The notes under the pieces were generated by a model that saw only the letters and a list, made by a program, of their open reading frames with translations, made no database searches and was not told the origin of the DNA. A stretch of DNA of 64,000 nt from Methylomarinum sp965277025 (lineage in GTDB: Bacteria > Pseudomonadota > Gammaproteobacteria > Methylococcales > Methylomonadaceae): positions 2,108,001 through 2,172,000 of the forward strand of contig OZ255706.1 in NCBI GenBank assembly GCA_965277025.1, read 5' to 3'. A program made the translations under genes and the position numbers. This document shows positions 8,181 through 17,178 of the stretch, in pieces. Numbering within the stretch: the first letter of the stretch is position 1; each line of letters opens with the position of its first letter.

Positions 8181-9596
8181 TCAATCAAAATGAACAAAAT
8201 CCGGCTTTTCCTGCTTTAACTTTTTGTTGATGGCCGGAATCAGCAAAAAACCTACCAGAAATGTCATACCCGCCAGTGCGGCAAACAGGTTATTGGCTTG
8301 TTGTTCCAGTATCTTCATGCCCAAGCCATAAAACAGCGCGGAACATAAAATAAAGACCCAGTTAAACCAATTGACGGCGGCAAATACCCGGCCTTTATCG
8401 GCTAATGGAGGCCTTGCCTGAATAAAGGCCAACAGAGGGACGGAATAAAACCCCGAAGCCACACCCAGTAAAAAACACAAACTAAAAGCAGCATAGCGAA
8501 CCGCCAGTGGTGCAAGTGGGAAAACAGAGGGCAGCTGTTGTAACTCCGGGGAGTTTTTTATTTTCTGAAACAGGGCCAGTTCTTCACTGTTTGGCTGATG
8601 AACGGGTAACCAGGCTAATGCGACAAGACAGATAATCAGTGCAATAAGGGCGGGCTTCAATAAACTTAAACGGACTTTACCAAAAGACAAGCGGCCAACC
8701 AGAACACTGCCTATGGCTATACCTAACGAGGTGGCGGCAACCATCAGGCTGGTTTCAAAATTATTCAAGCCTAATTGAAATCGGCCAAAGGCATTGATGG
8801 CCGTCAAGGCGACACCTCCGACAAACCAGAACCAGGAATAGATAATCATGATACGAAACATTAATTTATCTTGATGGAAAACTTCCATCAAAGTCGTCAG
8901 CATACTGATGAATGAGCGATGGTTGATTTTACGTTGTGGGTCAGCGGATGGCTGGCGGCGAATAAAAAATGCGCTAATTGTCCCTAACAGAGCGATCGAT
9001 ACAGTAATCAGCCCAGCCAGGTACATTTCTCCGACCAGTAAATCGGCCAAAAGACCTGCCACGGCAACACCGACAATAATCGATAAAAAAGTCGTCATTT
9101 GGGTTAAGCCTGTGGCCTCTGACAAATCTTCTGAACGAACCAGTTCAGGCAGGCCACCATATTTTGGCGGACCGAAAAAAGCGCTTTGCGCGCCCAGCAA
9201 GAACGTTACACCGGCTAACAACCATAAGTACAGTGGTGTTTGCTGTAACAGATTGACAGAATCATTCATCATCAAAAAGGCGCCTACGCCCAGTAAGGCA
9301 ATCACGATTTCAGCAATTTTGCAGGCAATCATCAGTTTGCCTTTGCTGAATTTATCGGCCAGATCACCAGCCAGACCGGAAAACAATAAAAAAGGCAAGG
9401 CAAACAGAAACTGCACCAGCGCTTGATATTCAACGCCCAGAATTAAATAGCCCACACCCAGCAATAAAACCAGCTGTTTGAATACATTGTCATTAAAAGC
9501 GCCTAAAGCCTGGGTGATCAAAAAAGCCCAGAAAGAACGATTTTTGCGTAAGGCCGGCAGGGCTTGGTTGGTTGAAGGCTGGGAATGGGAGGTCAT
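8181..9596 (-). CDS. MFS transporter, LplT-like (lysophospholipid transporter type)
   Basis: A 471-residue 12-helix major facilitator protein of the inner membrane. The N-terminal ALGAFNDNVFKQ, the loop motif GDLADKFSKGK (about 77-87) and FFGPPKYGGLPEL (about 141-153) are typical of LplT and of the MFS half of Aas-type fusions, which flip lysophospholipids for re-acylation. Here it stands alone, without an acyltransferase partner in the window. It follows the Tsx-like gene by 36 bp on the same strand and is probably the last gene of that operon. An exact substrate cannot be read from sequence. Confidence 0.82.
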   Translation of the reverse strand: MTSHSQPSTNQALPALRKNRSFWAFLITQALGAFNDNVFKQLVLLLGVGYLILGVEYQALVQFLFALPFLLFSGLAGDLADKFSKGKLMIACKIAEIVIALLGVGAFLMMNDSVNLLQQTPLYLWLLAGVTFLLGAQSAFFGPPKYGGLPELVRSEDLSEATGLTQMTTFLSIIVGVAVAGLLADLLVGEMYLAGLITVSIALLGTISAFFIRRQPSADPQRKINHRSFISMLTTLMEVFHQDKLMFRIMIIYSWFWFVGGVALTAINAFGRFQLGLNNFETSLMVAATSLGIAIGSVLVGRLSFGKVRLSLLKPALIALIICLVALAWLPVHQPNSEELALFQKIKNSPELQQLPSVFPLAPLAVRYAAFSLCFLLGVASGFYSVPLLAFIQARPPLADKGRVFAAVNWFNWVFILCSALFYGLGMKILEQQANNLFAALAGMTFLVGFLLIPAINKKLKQEKPDFVHFD

Positions 9597-9632
9597 GTTG
9601 AGCCATTTTGGTAAGATGGGTGAAAGAAAGAT

Positions 9633-10373
9633 CTAAAAAAAAGCAATGATCATACCTTGTACCACTGATTCATTGATATTGACCAGACCAAATTTGTGAT
9701 GCCAATAGCTGTATTCGACGCCTAGATAAACCTTATCCTGTCGCCACCCGGCAAGATCCCCGGCATCAAACAGAAATTGCGGTTGTGCCAAAATGGTAAA
9801 ATTTTCCTGGCTGTTGGTGGCGCCAAAACGAAAATCGGTAAAACCACGAAACTTGAATCGAATATCCGCCAGTTTGAATGGAACACTCCAGACCGGGGTG
9901 ACTTGCAGGCCATATTTACCCGAGATATTATCATTTTTGTAAGCTGTGATATCCAGTTGTAAATAATCGACATACTGATTATTCAAATCAAAACTGATGC
10001 CGCCCAGCCAGGCTTTAAAATTATCCGCTTCCGGCTCATTACTGATATTTAGATCTGCGACCAGTGAAATATCTTTGATTAAGCCTAATGATCCTTGAAA
10101 TTGGCTTATTTTTTTCAGGCTTAAATACGAATATACTTCTGCATAGATCTGCACGCCGATGTCATCGAGGAAGGCGGTATCGACAAAGAAGAAATTTGTA
10201 CCATATTTCCAGCCATCGGCGTGTTCAACTGTTATGGTAGAACGTGAAGCATCACCCAGTTCGAAATCACTGCCATATAAAAATTGAATATTTTGGCTGG
10301 TCCAGTCTATGGCCGTGGCCGATGTGATAAAACTGATACCGGCCAACATGCCTATCGCTTTAATGAATCGCAT
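9633..10373 (-). CDS. Tsx-like (nucleoside-channel family) outer-membrane beta-barrel
   Basis: About 246 residues with a signal peptide ending near SATA/IDW, then alternating hydrophobic beta strands and a C-terminal phenylalanine (IIAFF), the usual outer-membrane barrel signature. The early stretch TVEHADGWKYGTNFFFVD matches the Channel_Tsx (Tsx/OmpK) family. ATG 10373 (MRFIKAIG) is chosen because it begins a proper signal peptide and overlaps the stop of the upstream cytochrome gene by 14 nt, the same kind of overlap as the two genes before it. Its role as a nucleoside channel is family knowledge; here it may serve another small solute. Confidence 0.78.
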   Translation of the reverse strand: MRFIKAIGMLAGISFITSATAIDWTSQNIQFLYGSDFELGDASRSTITVEHADGWKYGTNFFFVDTAFLDDIGVQIYAEVYSYLSLKKISQFQGSLGLIKDISLVADLNISNEPEADNFKAWLGGISFDLNNQYVDYLQLDITAYKNDNISGKYGLQVTPVWSVPFKLADIRFKFRGFTDFRFGATNSQENFTILAQPQFLFDAGDLAGWRQDKVYLGVEYSYWHHKFGLVNINESVVQGMIIAFF

Positions 10374-11197
10374 TGTTTGTTGCATCCTGCACATGAATTC
10401 CTTCCAGATAACGGATAATCTTTATTATTTGCTCGGTTGATAACACGTTTTTAAAAACCGGCATTTTTGTTGTTGGGTTAAATTTTTTGGCATTGAGTAT
10501 GCGTTGCATGAGTATTGATTCAGCATAGATAGTCGTCGGGTTTGGAGATGTCAGATCAGGCCCGACTGTTCCACCTGAGCCATTAATAGTATGACAACGA
10601 ATACAAAATTGGCTAAATAAACCAAAACCTTCCAGGATGGTTTTATTCGGAGACTTTGGCGCGGCGTCTTTATAAATGAGCCGGCTTGGTTTTAATTGAA
10701 TCGAAGCCAGTTGAAATGGCCAGGCAAAACGCCATTTTTCCTGTTTTTGAAGATCTGGCCAAACCAGATAAAACGGGGCAGGCATGATAGAGTGCTGGCC
10801 AAAACGAAAAGGGATCCAGTTTTTAAGCTTAGCTGCCAAGTCTTTGAAAGCGAGAAAACCTTCTCGCTCAAGCACTGTAGAATACGGCATTACAGCTTGA
10901 TATCCATCCAGTGCAGTAAATACCACTGCAGCGTCTTTCAGTGTGTCGGGATAATGTTCAGCCAGTGTTTTTACTAAAGGTTGCAGTGCAATCGCCAAGT
11001 ATTTTTTATCGCGTTGATAGACCGGGTCTTTGCTAATTTCAACGCTTACCGTTGGATAATGCTGCGATAAATTGTCGAGTGATAATTTAATGCTTGGCCA
11101 CTCAACGGAGTTGTCGCTTGCAAAGCCAATGTTTAGAACCAACAGTAAAAGAAACGCAAATTGTAACTACTCAGCGTATTTTACCAAAAGCATCAGG

Positions 11198-12691
11198 TCA
11201 CTGAGTAAATTCCGGTAATTTCCCCTTAAATACCAGTACCAACGCTTCAGAGGCACTGACATGATGTTTACGACAAGTGGATAGATATCCCCGAATACGG
11301 CAGAAGGTGATGGCACCCTGCTCACTCCTGAAACACCCCGATATTTTTTGCTGCACCCTGGTCATGCGGATATCATTCTCACCGGGATTATTAGTAAATG
11401 GCACATCCATTTCTCTCATAAAGCGTAAGACATCATCCTGGTAATTGATCAGCCGTTCCAGTAAGTTTCTGGATTTACTGCGCTTGAGGCGCCCACGTTT
11501 GGGTTTACCGGGCAACGGGGTTGATGGCGGACATTCAATTTGTGCTTTCTCTAATAAATCTCGATATCGTCGTCGATAACAGGCCGCTTTTCTTGCTTCA
11601 AGCTTCCCCCCTGCATCATCGACGACCTGATTGATCTTTTTTAACAGGGTTTCCATTTCTTTGGCCCACTGCTGTCCATCCTGCTCCCGGGCACGGGTCA
11701 GTTCACGCAGATGATGCGCATTGCACAAGGCATGAGTGAAGGGGGACTTGTAGTAAGGCTTCCAGTGATCGTGGCATAAAATGCCATGAAAGTCAGGCAG
11801 GATGCCAATGACATCCATCGCTTCCTTGCCCCGTTTTACATGGGGAAAATAATGTGTCCATAAATCATTAGAAGCACAATGCAACCAGTACCTGGCGCCA
11901 TTGATGTTAATGCCCGTTTCATCGGCATGTACAACAGAAGCTGCCGCCAGTCTTTGCTTGCAAATCGGCTCAAAGGATGCCAGCTTCTCAAAGGCTGGTT
12001 GATTGAAATTAACCAGCGAACCTTCACTGATGGGGATCTGTAATTGATCGGAAAAATAATCCTTGATGCGCTGGCAGGGCAATAATTGGTACTGCGAAAG
12101 ATACACGGCGTGCGCCTTGAGTTGGTCACCATATTGCACGGCTTTTGTTACGCCCTCGGGAAAAGGAGCAACAAACCGACGACCTTGTTCATCGATAAGC
12201 CTTTGCGCACGATATTCCGTCACAATCCGTGAAATATCAATATCAAATACCTGCCGGGTTTCAAAGCCATCTGCCGTGTAGCTTCCGGCTGGCAAGGTAC
12301 GGCGATCAATCTTGATGGAGATAACGTCATCGGGATCATCGACTTTAACCAGCGTGGTGCCAATATGCCCTTTCTGTCCACCACCTGGTTTTTTTGATCC
12401 AGCCCGTGCTTTCCTTTTACGATCAGGATCACTTGATGGCGGCCTGGAACTGTTACTGCTGTTAAGTCCGAGCCGATGCATCAAGAGCGTGACCAGCAAC
12501 AACAATATCTCCAGCGAAGACCGCAGCGCCGGAGATAAATCGGCTTCATCTTCAATCAGCTGCCGGGCATGGGTAATGGCAGCCTCTACATCAATGGAAT
12601 CAATGGAATCAATGGAATCAATGGAATCAATGGAATCAATGGAATCAATGGAATCAATGGAATCAATGGAATCAATGGAATCAATCTTCAA
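11198..12691 (-). CDS. tnpC: IS66-family transposase TnpC with expanded N-terminal SID repeat
   Basis: A 497-residue IS66 TnpC. Near the N-terminus lies a leucine-rich segment followed by the SSRPPSSD linker and a basic KKPGGGQKGH block. The DDE core includes VVHADETGINING and the C-terminal NNPGENDIRM segment. A TTG start (LKIDSID) is assumed. The protein is 27 residues longer than the 470-residue copies because Ser-Ile-Asp is repeated ten times where the others have one. The frame is kept, so the enzyme may still be active. Confidence 0.92.
   Translation of the reverse strand: MKIDSIDSIDSIDSIDSIDSIDSIDSIDSIDSIDVEAAITHARQLIEDEADLSPALRSSLEILLLLVTLLMHRLGLNSSNSSRPPSSDPDRKRKARAGSKKPGGGQKGHIGTTLVKVDDPDDVISIKIDRRTLPAGSYTADGFETRQVFDIDISRIVTEYRAQRLIDEQGRRFVAPFPEGVTKAVQYGDQLKAHAVYLSQYQLLPCQRIKDYFSDQLQIPISEGSLVNFNQPAFEKLASFEPICKQRLAAASVVHADETGININGARYWLHCASNDLWTHYFPHVKRGKEAMDVIGILPDFHGILCHDHWKPYYKSPFTHALCNAHHLRELTRAREQDGQQWAKEMETLLKKINQVVDDAGGKLEARKAACYRRRYRDLLEKAQIECPPSTPLPGKPKRGRLKRSKSRNLLERLINYQDDVLRFMREMDVPFTNNPGENDIRMTRVQQKISGCFRSEQGAITFCRIRGYLSTCRKHHVSASEALVLVFKGKLPEFTQ
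12591..12685. repeat. 9-bp tandem repeat expansion (10 units) inside tnpC
   Basis: Ten exact copies of TCAATGGAA in a row plus a 5-nt partial copy. The equivalent place in the other two IS66 copies has a single unit (around 17450 and 60700). The expansion is in frame and adds nine Ser-Ile-Asp triplets. Exact identity of the units points to slipped-strand mispairing of recent origin. Confidence 0.97.
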
Positions 12692-12958
12692 TGAAACGGC
12701 CTGTGGGTTTAAGTACAGGACTATTGTCTCATGGCTTTTGAAATACGAATTTTTGCCTCTGTGTTGCCCGTCATCGTATTTTAGAAATGCACGGCAGCAG
12801 GGCTATCGGGCAGTGCTTATAAGGCAACACGCCTCAACTAACGCAGGCTAATACAGTAAACCTCTTGCGCCAGGTGTTGCCGTTAGAAAATCAAAAATAA
12901 CGCTAAAATCGTGTCAAGCAGTTTTTTTACTTATTTACGCTGAGTAGTTACCGCAAAT

Positions 12959-15496
12959 TTAGCTGATTTCATAAGCTTGAAAATGATGGTTAATAATTTT
13001 TGCCAGTTTGTTGATATCGACAGGTTTCGTCAAATAATAGTCAAACCCCGAATTAAGCGCCATATCAATTTTATTTTGTTCGGCGAAAGCACTGATGGCG
13101 ATGGTAGTTACCGGAATATCCTGGCGTTTGATTCGTTTGATCAATTCCAGACCCGATAAAACAGGCATGTTTAAATCGATCAGCGCCAGTTGGTAGGTTT
13201 TTTGTTGCAGTTTTTCCAAGGCTTGCTGACCATTTTCGGCCGTGTCATACTGGCAGTTAAGCTGATCCAGAATATTTTGCAGCAGCAGGATATTGATACT
13301 GTTATCTTCCGCAATCAGAACGGATAAACAGTCTTTATTGTTTGGGCTGTGATGTTGTTTGGCGGGTGGTTGAATAGTATTTTCTAGCGTTTGCTGCTGA
13401 TTGGGCAAGGTGACGATAAACACACTACCTTTATTCAGTTGACTCAGCACTTTGATAACCCCACCGAGCAAACGGATCAATTCCTGGGTGATGGTCAAGC
13501 CGAGTCCTATGCCTTCTTTTGAAAAGTCCTCTTCATCAATTTGAATGAATGGGGTAAAAATTTTATTCTGATCACCTTCCGAGATACCGCAGCCGCTATC
13601 TTTAATAACAATTTTGAGTTGGTTGGTTTCATAACTGACCTTTAATTTTACATACCCATAATCGGTAAACTTAATGGCGTTATTGAGTAAATTGACGACG
13701 ATTTGACGCAGCCTTTTCTCATCGGTGTAAATCATTTTCTGTGAAGTATCAATTTCGCTGTAAAAACGAATATTTTTTTCTTCGGCCTTTAGCTTGAAAA
13801 TGGAAATGATGTCATCCCAGAAACCAGCGCTGTCAAATGATTGATATTGAATGGCGATTTTTTTGGTTTCAATACGGGAAATATCCAAAAGCTCATCGAT
13901 CAGCGTCAATAAATGCTGGCTGCAATGCTCGATGATCTGGATTTGCTGTTTGTCACTGTTTGATAAGGTGGCATTTTTTTGTAGTAATTGGGTAAAGCCG
14001 ATAATGCCGTTCAATGGCGTTCTCAATTCATGACTGATGTTGGAAATAAAGCGTGATTTCGCTTGGCTGGTCGCCTCGGCATGATTTTTGGCGGCCTGTA
14101 ATTCCGCGGTTCTTTCGTTAACAATGGCTTCACTGGAAAAATAACGGCCGCTTAACAATAGCAGTCCTACACCTAAGAAACTGACGAACAATAAACCACT
14201 GATAATGACCCACCAAAAGGTCCAGTGGGTCGAGTTATCGATATGTTTCTCAAAGCGGTAATTGAGCATCCAGTTCAGATTAAAAATCTTGAGAGGATAA
14301 TCGATCGTGATTGCATCGCTTTTGGGTTTGTCACTGCCAAAGATAATCTGCTGAGTGTCGATGTCCTTGATCACCAATGCATGAGGGTTCAGCAAATGGG
14401 TGAATTGCAGGATATTGTTAACCAGGGTTCGTGGGTTGATAACCAGATCAATCAACGTCCATTGATGGACAGGATATCGGATGGGAATTAAATAATGTAA
14501 AGCGCCCTGACTGACGATATAGGGACTGAAAACGGAGGCTTGGGAGTTTTTTATCGCCTTATCGATGACAGGTTGGTCTAAAGCCAGTGTCTTGCTTTTA
14601 TCATCGAACAGACAGGTTTTGACCTTGGGATCAAAACCGATGGGATCGAGGCTATACCAGCAGATTTGCTCAATTTCCGAGAAATCCTGAACGAACATCC
14701 GGGTGAAGGACTTGAATTCATTGTTTTCGATATTTTCGGAGCTGTTGAACAGGCTGTATATGGAACGGGCATTGCGTAACTGGTCATCGAGCCGGTGTTC
14801 AATATGGTCAGTAATGAAATGCGATTGCTGGACAAAATGCTGGTATTGACGTTTATATTCCATTTGTTGAATAAAAAAGAAAAAAAGCGTGACCAGAATA
14901 AAGGTCACCAGCATGGGGATGCCCAACAGAGTGCGTCGACGTTTCCAGACAGGGCTGTTGACCAGAAAAAGGGTCAACAATAGCGGGGCGAAAATGAGTA
15001 CACCAATCGTGTCGCCTACCCACCAGGTTGCCCAGTTTGTCAAAATATCGTCAGGGCCAAGAATCCCTGCCAGATACATGCTGCTGATACCAATGCCGGA
15101 TGAAAGCAAACAAGCCAATGGCCCGCCAAGCACCATGAACCAGACAATATCGCGCGTGTTCAACAGTTCATTCGGAAAACCAATGATGCGTTTGATCAGA
15201 TAACTGGCTGTTGCCGCCGTCATTGTCGCGCCCAAGCCGGTGGCGATATAAATGGGGAGAATGTCTGGCTGAAAGCCGAATGCCCAGGCGCTGACAATAA
15301 AATTACCCAGAAAAATCCCCGGCCAGACCCGATAACCCAAAATCAGCATGGAGACCAGCGCAATGCCGGCCGGCGGCCAGACAGCACCCGCCTGACTGGG
15401 CGGGACGGCTAACTGCAGACCAATTAGTCCAAGGATAAAATAAATGACTGCAATGCCCAGAATTTGCAGTAAATAGTGAGAGATTTTCTTCAGCAT
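12959..15496 (-). CDS. MASE1-type hybrid sensor histidine kinase with receiver domain
   Basis: An 845-residue inner-membrane sensor. An N-terminal MASE1-like block of about eight helices (QAGAVWPPAGIALV, WVGDTIGVLIFAP) is followed by a periplasmic CHASE-like region bounded by a further helix near residue 435. Then come HisKA (phospho-accepting His in FISNISHELRTPLNG), HATPase_c (N box NLLNNAIKF, DSGCGIS, GIGLGLTI) and a C-terminal receiver domain (LIAEDNS, acceptor Asp in LIDLNMP, TKP lysine). The last 14 nt overlap the start of the cytochrome c gene, so the kinase heads a four-gene operon. It has no separate response regulator in view. Its stop codon is intact, although it touches the target duplication of IS66. 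Confidence 0.9.
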   Translation of the reverse strand: MLKKISHYLLQILGIAVIYFILGLIGLQLAVPPSQAGAVWPPAGIALVSMLILGYRVWPGIFLGNFIVSAWAFGFQPDILPIYIATGLGATMTAATASYLIKRIIGFPNELLNTRDIVWFMVLGGPLACLLSSGIGISSMYLAGILGPDDILTNWATWWVGDTIGVLIFAPLLLTLFLVNSPVWKRRRTLLGIPMLVTFILVTLFFFFIQQMEYKRQYQHFVQQSHFITDHIEHRLDDQLRNARSIYSLFNSSENIENNEFKSFTRMFVQDFSEIEQICWYSLDPIGFDPKVKTCLFDDKSKTLALDQPVIDKAIKNSQASVFSPYIVSQGALHYLIPIRYPVHQWTLIDLVINPRTLVNNILQFTHLLNPHALVIKDIDTQQIIFGSDKPKSDAITIDYPLKIFNLNWMLNYRFEKHIDNSTHWTFWWVIISGLLFVSFLGVGLLLLSGRYFSSEAIVNERTAELQAAKNHAEATSQAKSRFISNISHELRTPLNGIIGFTQLLQKNATLSNSDKQQIQIIEHCSQHLLTLIDELLDISRIETKKIAIQYQSFDSAGFWDDIISIFKLKAEEKNIRFYSEIDTSQKMIYTDEKRLRQIVVNLLNNAIKFTDYGYVKLKVSYETNQLKIVIKDSGCGISEGDQNKIFTPFIQIDEEDFSKEGIGLGLTITQELIRLLGGVIKVLSQLNKGSVFIVTLPNQQQTLENTIQPPAKQHHSPNNKDCLSVLIAEDNSINILLLQNILDQLNCQYDTAENGQQALEKLQQKTYQLALIDLNMPVLSGLELIKRIKRQDIPVTTIAISAFAEQNKIDMALNSGFDYYLTKPVDINKLAKIINHHFQAYEIS

Positions 15497-15575
15497 GAGG
15501 ACATCGAGTTTTGTAGATTCAAGGTCAAAAAGGACTTAAATTATAGCTGAAACCTCGTGGATATTGAGATTAACC

Positions 15576-15739
15576 GAGGAGGCTGTCGAATTATGGATGA
15601 TTCTACTGCGACAGCGGGTGCGACGTATTTTTCCGCTCTTTTTCGTTGCGTAGCACCACGTAGCGCTACCATAAGAGCAAAAAAAATCCACTCGATTTCC
15701 CTCTCGTCTCGTCACGAACCCCATAACCCGACAACCTCC
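15576..15739. repeat. MITE, long variant, copy 1 (about 164 bp)
   Basis: The ends read GGAGGCTGTCGAATTATGG on the left and, in reverse complement, GGAGGTTGTCGGGTTATGGG on the right. The interior is non-coding and closely matches the element at 38841-39002 in the opposite orientation. The right end is followed by TA and then directly by IS630 copy 2. A clear TA is not seen at the left end, so that boundary is approximate. Confidence 0.8.
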
Positions 15740-16057
15740 TAGTGCACATAAGCGAAAACACCAATGCTATTTATGAGGAATATATTGTAATATGCTGAAT
15801 AATACTATATTAAATTCAGCAGGTGATATCATGCCACGTCTAACAGCAGCCCCAATCAGTTTAACAGAAGAACAACGCACGTTATTGCAAGGCACAGTGC
15901 GTAAACATACAAGTCCTCAGAATTTGGTGACACGTTGCCGTATTATATTGTTGGCAGATGAAGGCATTAGTGTACATCTCTGTACATGACAAAAAATATT
16001 AAAAGCTAGCGTAGCTCGTTGAAATGTAATTAAATACCGCATTTTGTTTTAGCGAAT

Positions 16058-17104
16058 ATGAATAACGGGACATTACAAATCAACGAGCTGACCGTCATAT
16101 TAACTGAGCACTTTCAATGGAACAAGGCAAGAATCGTTTGTTTTGTGGGTATGTTAATTGCTTTGATGGCAGTTAGCACGGTCAATCTGGCCCAGCTCGC
16201 CGTATTCTTTCCCCGTCGGGCAAAAATTTCCTCACGATATCGACGGATGCAACGATTTTTCAGTGACCATTGGCTGGATTACAATGAAGTCGCTCATTTC
16301 ATCATGAAACTGTTTGGTTTCACTGATCAGGATTACTATCTGACGTTAGACAGGACGAATTGGAAGTGGGGTAAAACCAATATTAATCTGCTGGTGCTTG
16401 CCGTGGTTTATCGGGGTGCCGCCATTCCTGTGTATTGGTTGCCTTTAAACAAGCGGGGCAACTCTAATACGAAGGAACGTATAGCGCTGATGAAACGCTT
16501 TATTGCGCAGTTTGGCCGACATCACATCAAAGGTCTTTTGGCTGATCGGGAGTTTATTGGAGACGAATGGATGGGCTGGTTGTTTGAGCAAGAGATTCCC
16601 TTTTATATCCGTATTCGCAACAACGCCAGGACAACCAATGCCCAAGGCCAGCGAATACGCGTAGAGCGTTTGTTTTATGGGCTTAAGCCGGGTAGCACAC
16701 GACACCTCTCAACAGCGCGCTATTTGGGAAATTGTTCAATTTATCTCAGTGGGTTACGGCTGAGTGATGGTGAGTTATTAATCATCGTCTGTCAGCATTT
16801 GAACCCTGATGCGATTAAAATTTATGGCTTGCGTTGGGAAATCGAAACGCTTTTCGGCTGTTTAAAAGGACGGGGATTCAAACTTGAGGAAACGCGTGTA
16901 GTCGGTTATCTTCGGATCAAAAAATTGTTAGTACTTCCCGTTATTGCTTTCTGTTGGTCACATAAAGCAGGCGAATGGAAACATGATTGCGAGTTACCAA
17001 TAAAAACCAAAACACATCAGCGGCTCGCGCAAAGCCTGTTTCGATATGGATTAGATTGTATCCGCTCAACGTTGTTTAATGTCTCAATCAAAAAGGATGA
17101 TTAG
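16058..17104 (+). pseudogene. IS4-family transposase, copy C, C-terminally frameshifted
   Basis: A 5-bp deletion (TTATC or equivalent) near 17082 changes the end from VLSQSKRMIRK to VSIKKDD and stops the protein at 348 residues instead of 372. The catalytic residues are still present, so partial activity cannot be excluded. R191/C268 subtype. Confidence 0.9.
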
Positions 17105-17178
17105 AAAAGTGATTGCTCTTTTGCAACCCATACCTTTTGTCACTGGAATACATGAGACTCATTTGTCATAAGTTAATT

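Larger units (their letters stand above)
11163..12951 (-). mobile_element. IS66-family element, copy 1 (tnpC only)
   Basis: Inverted ends GTAACTACTCAGCG and the 8-bp target duplication CGCAAATT (11155-11162, 12952-12959) fit IS66. There is no tnpA or tnpB, as in the ISBst12 subgroup. Length is 1789 bp against 1708 bp for the other two copies; the 81 extra bases are a tandem-repeat expansion at 12591-12685. The downstream target repeat overlaps the stop codon of the hybrid kinase gene. Confidence 0.95.
10360..12972 (-). pseudogene. Mono-haem cytochrome c protein, split by IS66 in the signal peptide
   Basis: The body (10360-11162) encodes an N-terminal domain with an FTALDGYQAVMP stretch, reminiscent of sulfite-oxidase/YedY-like accessory domains, then a C-terminal class I cytochrome c domain with haem motif CIRCH and a later KMP that could supply the axial methionine. 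The true start is ATG at 12972-12970, inside the end of the kinase gene: MKSAKFA, then FLLLLVLNIGFAS after removing the IS, a proper Sec signal peptide. IS66 (11163-12951, target duplication CGCAAATT) separates the first seven codons. A TTG at 11142 could give a shortened protein lacking most of the signal. Periplasmic redox function is probably lost. Confidence 0.85.

Noticed and set aside
8908..9426. 172-codon plus-strand ORF
   Set aside because: Antisense to the LplT-like transporter, with no domain or ribosome-binding site.
12591..12685. Possible CRISPR array or regulatory repeat
   Set aside because: The units are 9 bp and contiguous without spacers, in frame within tnpC; it is a tandem expansion.
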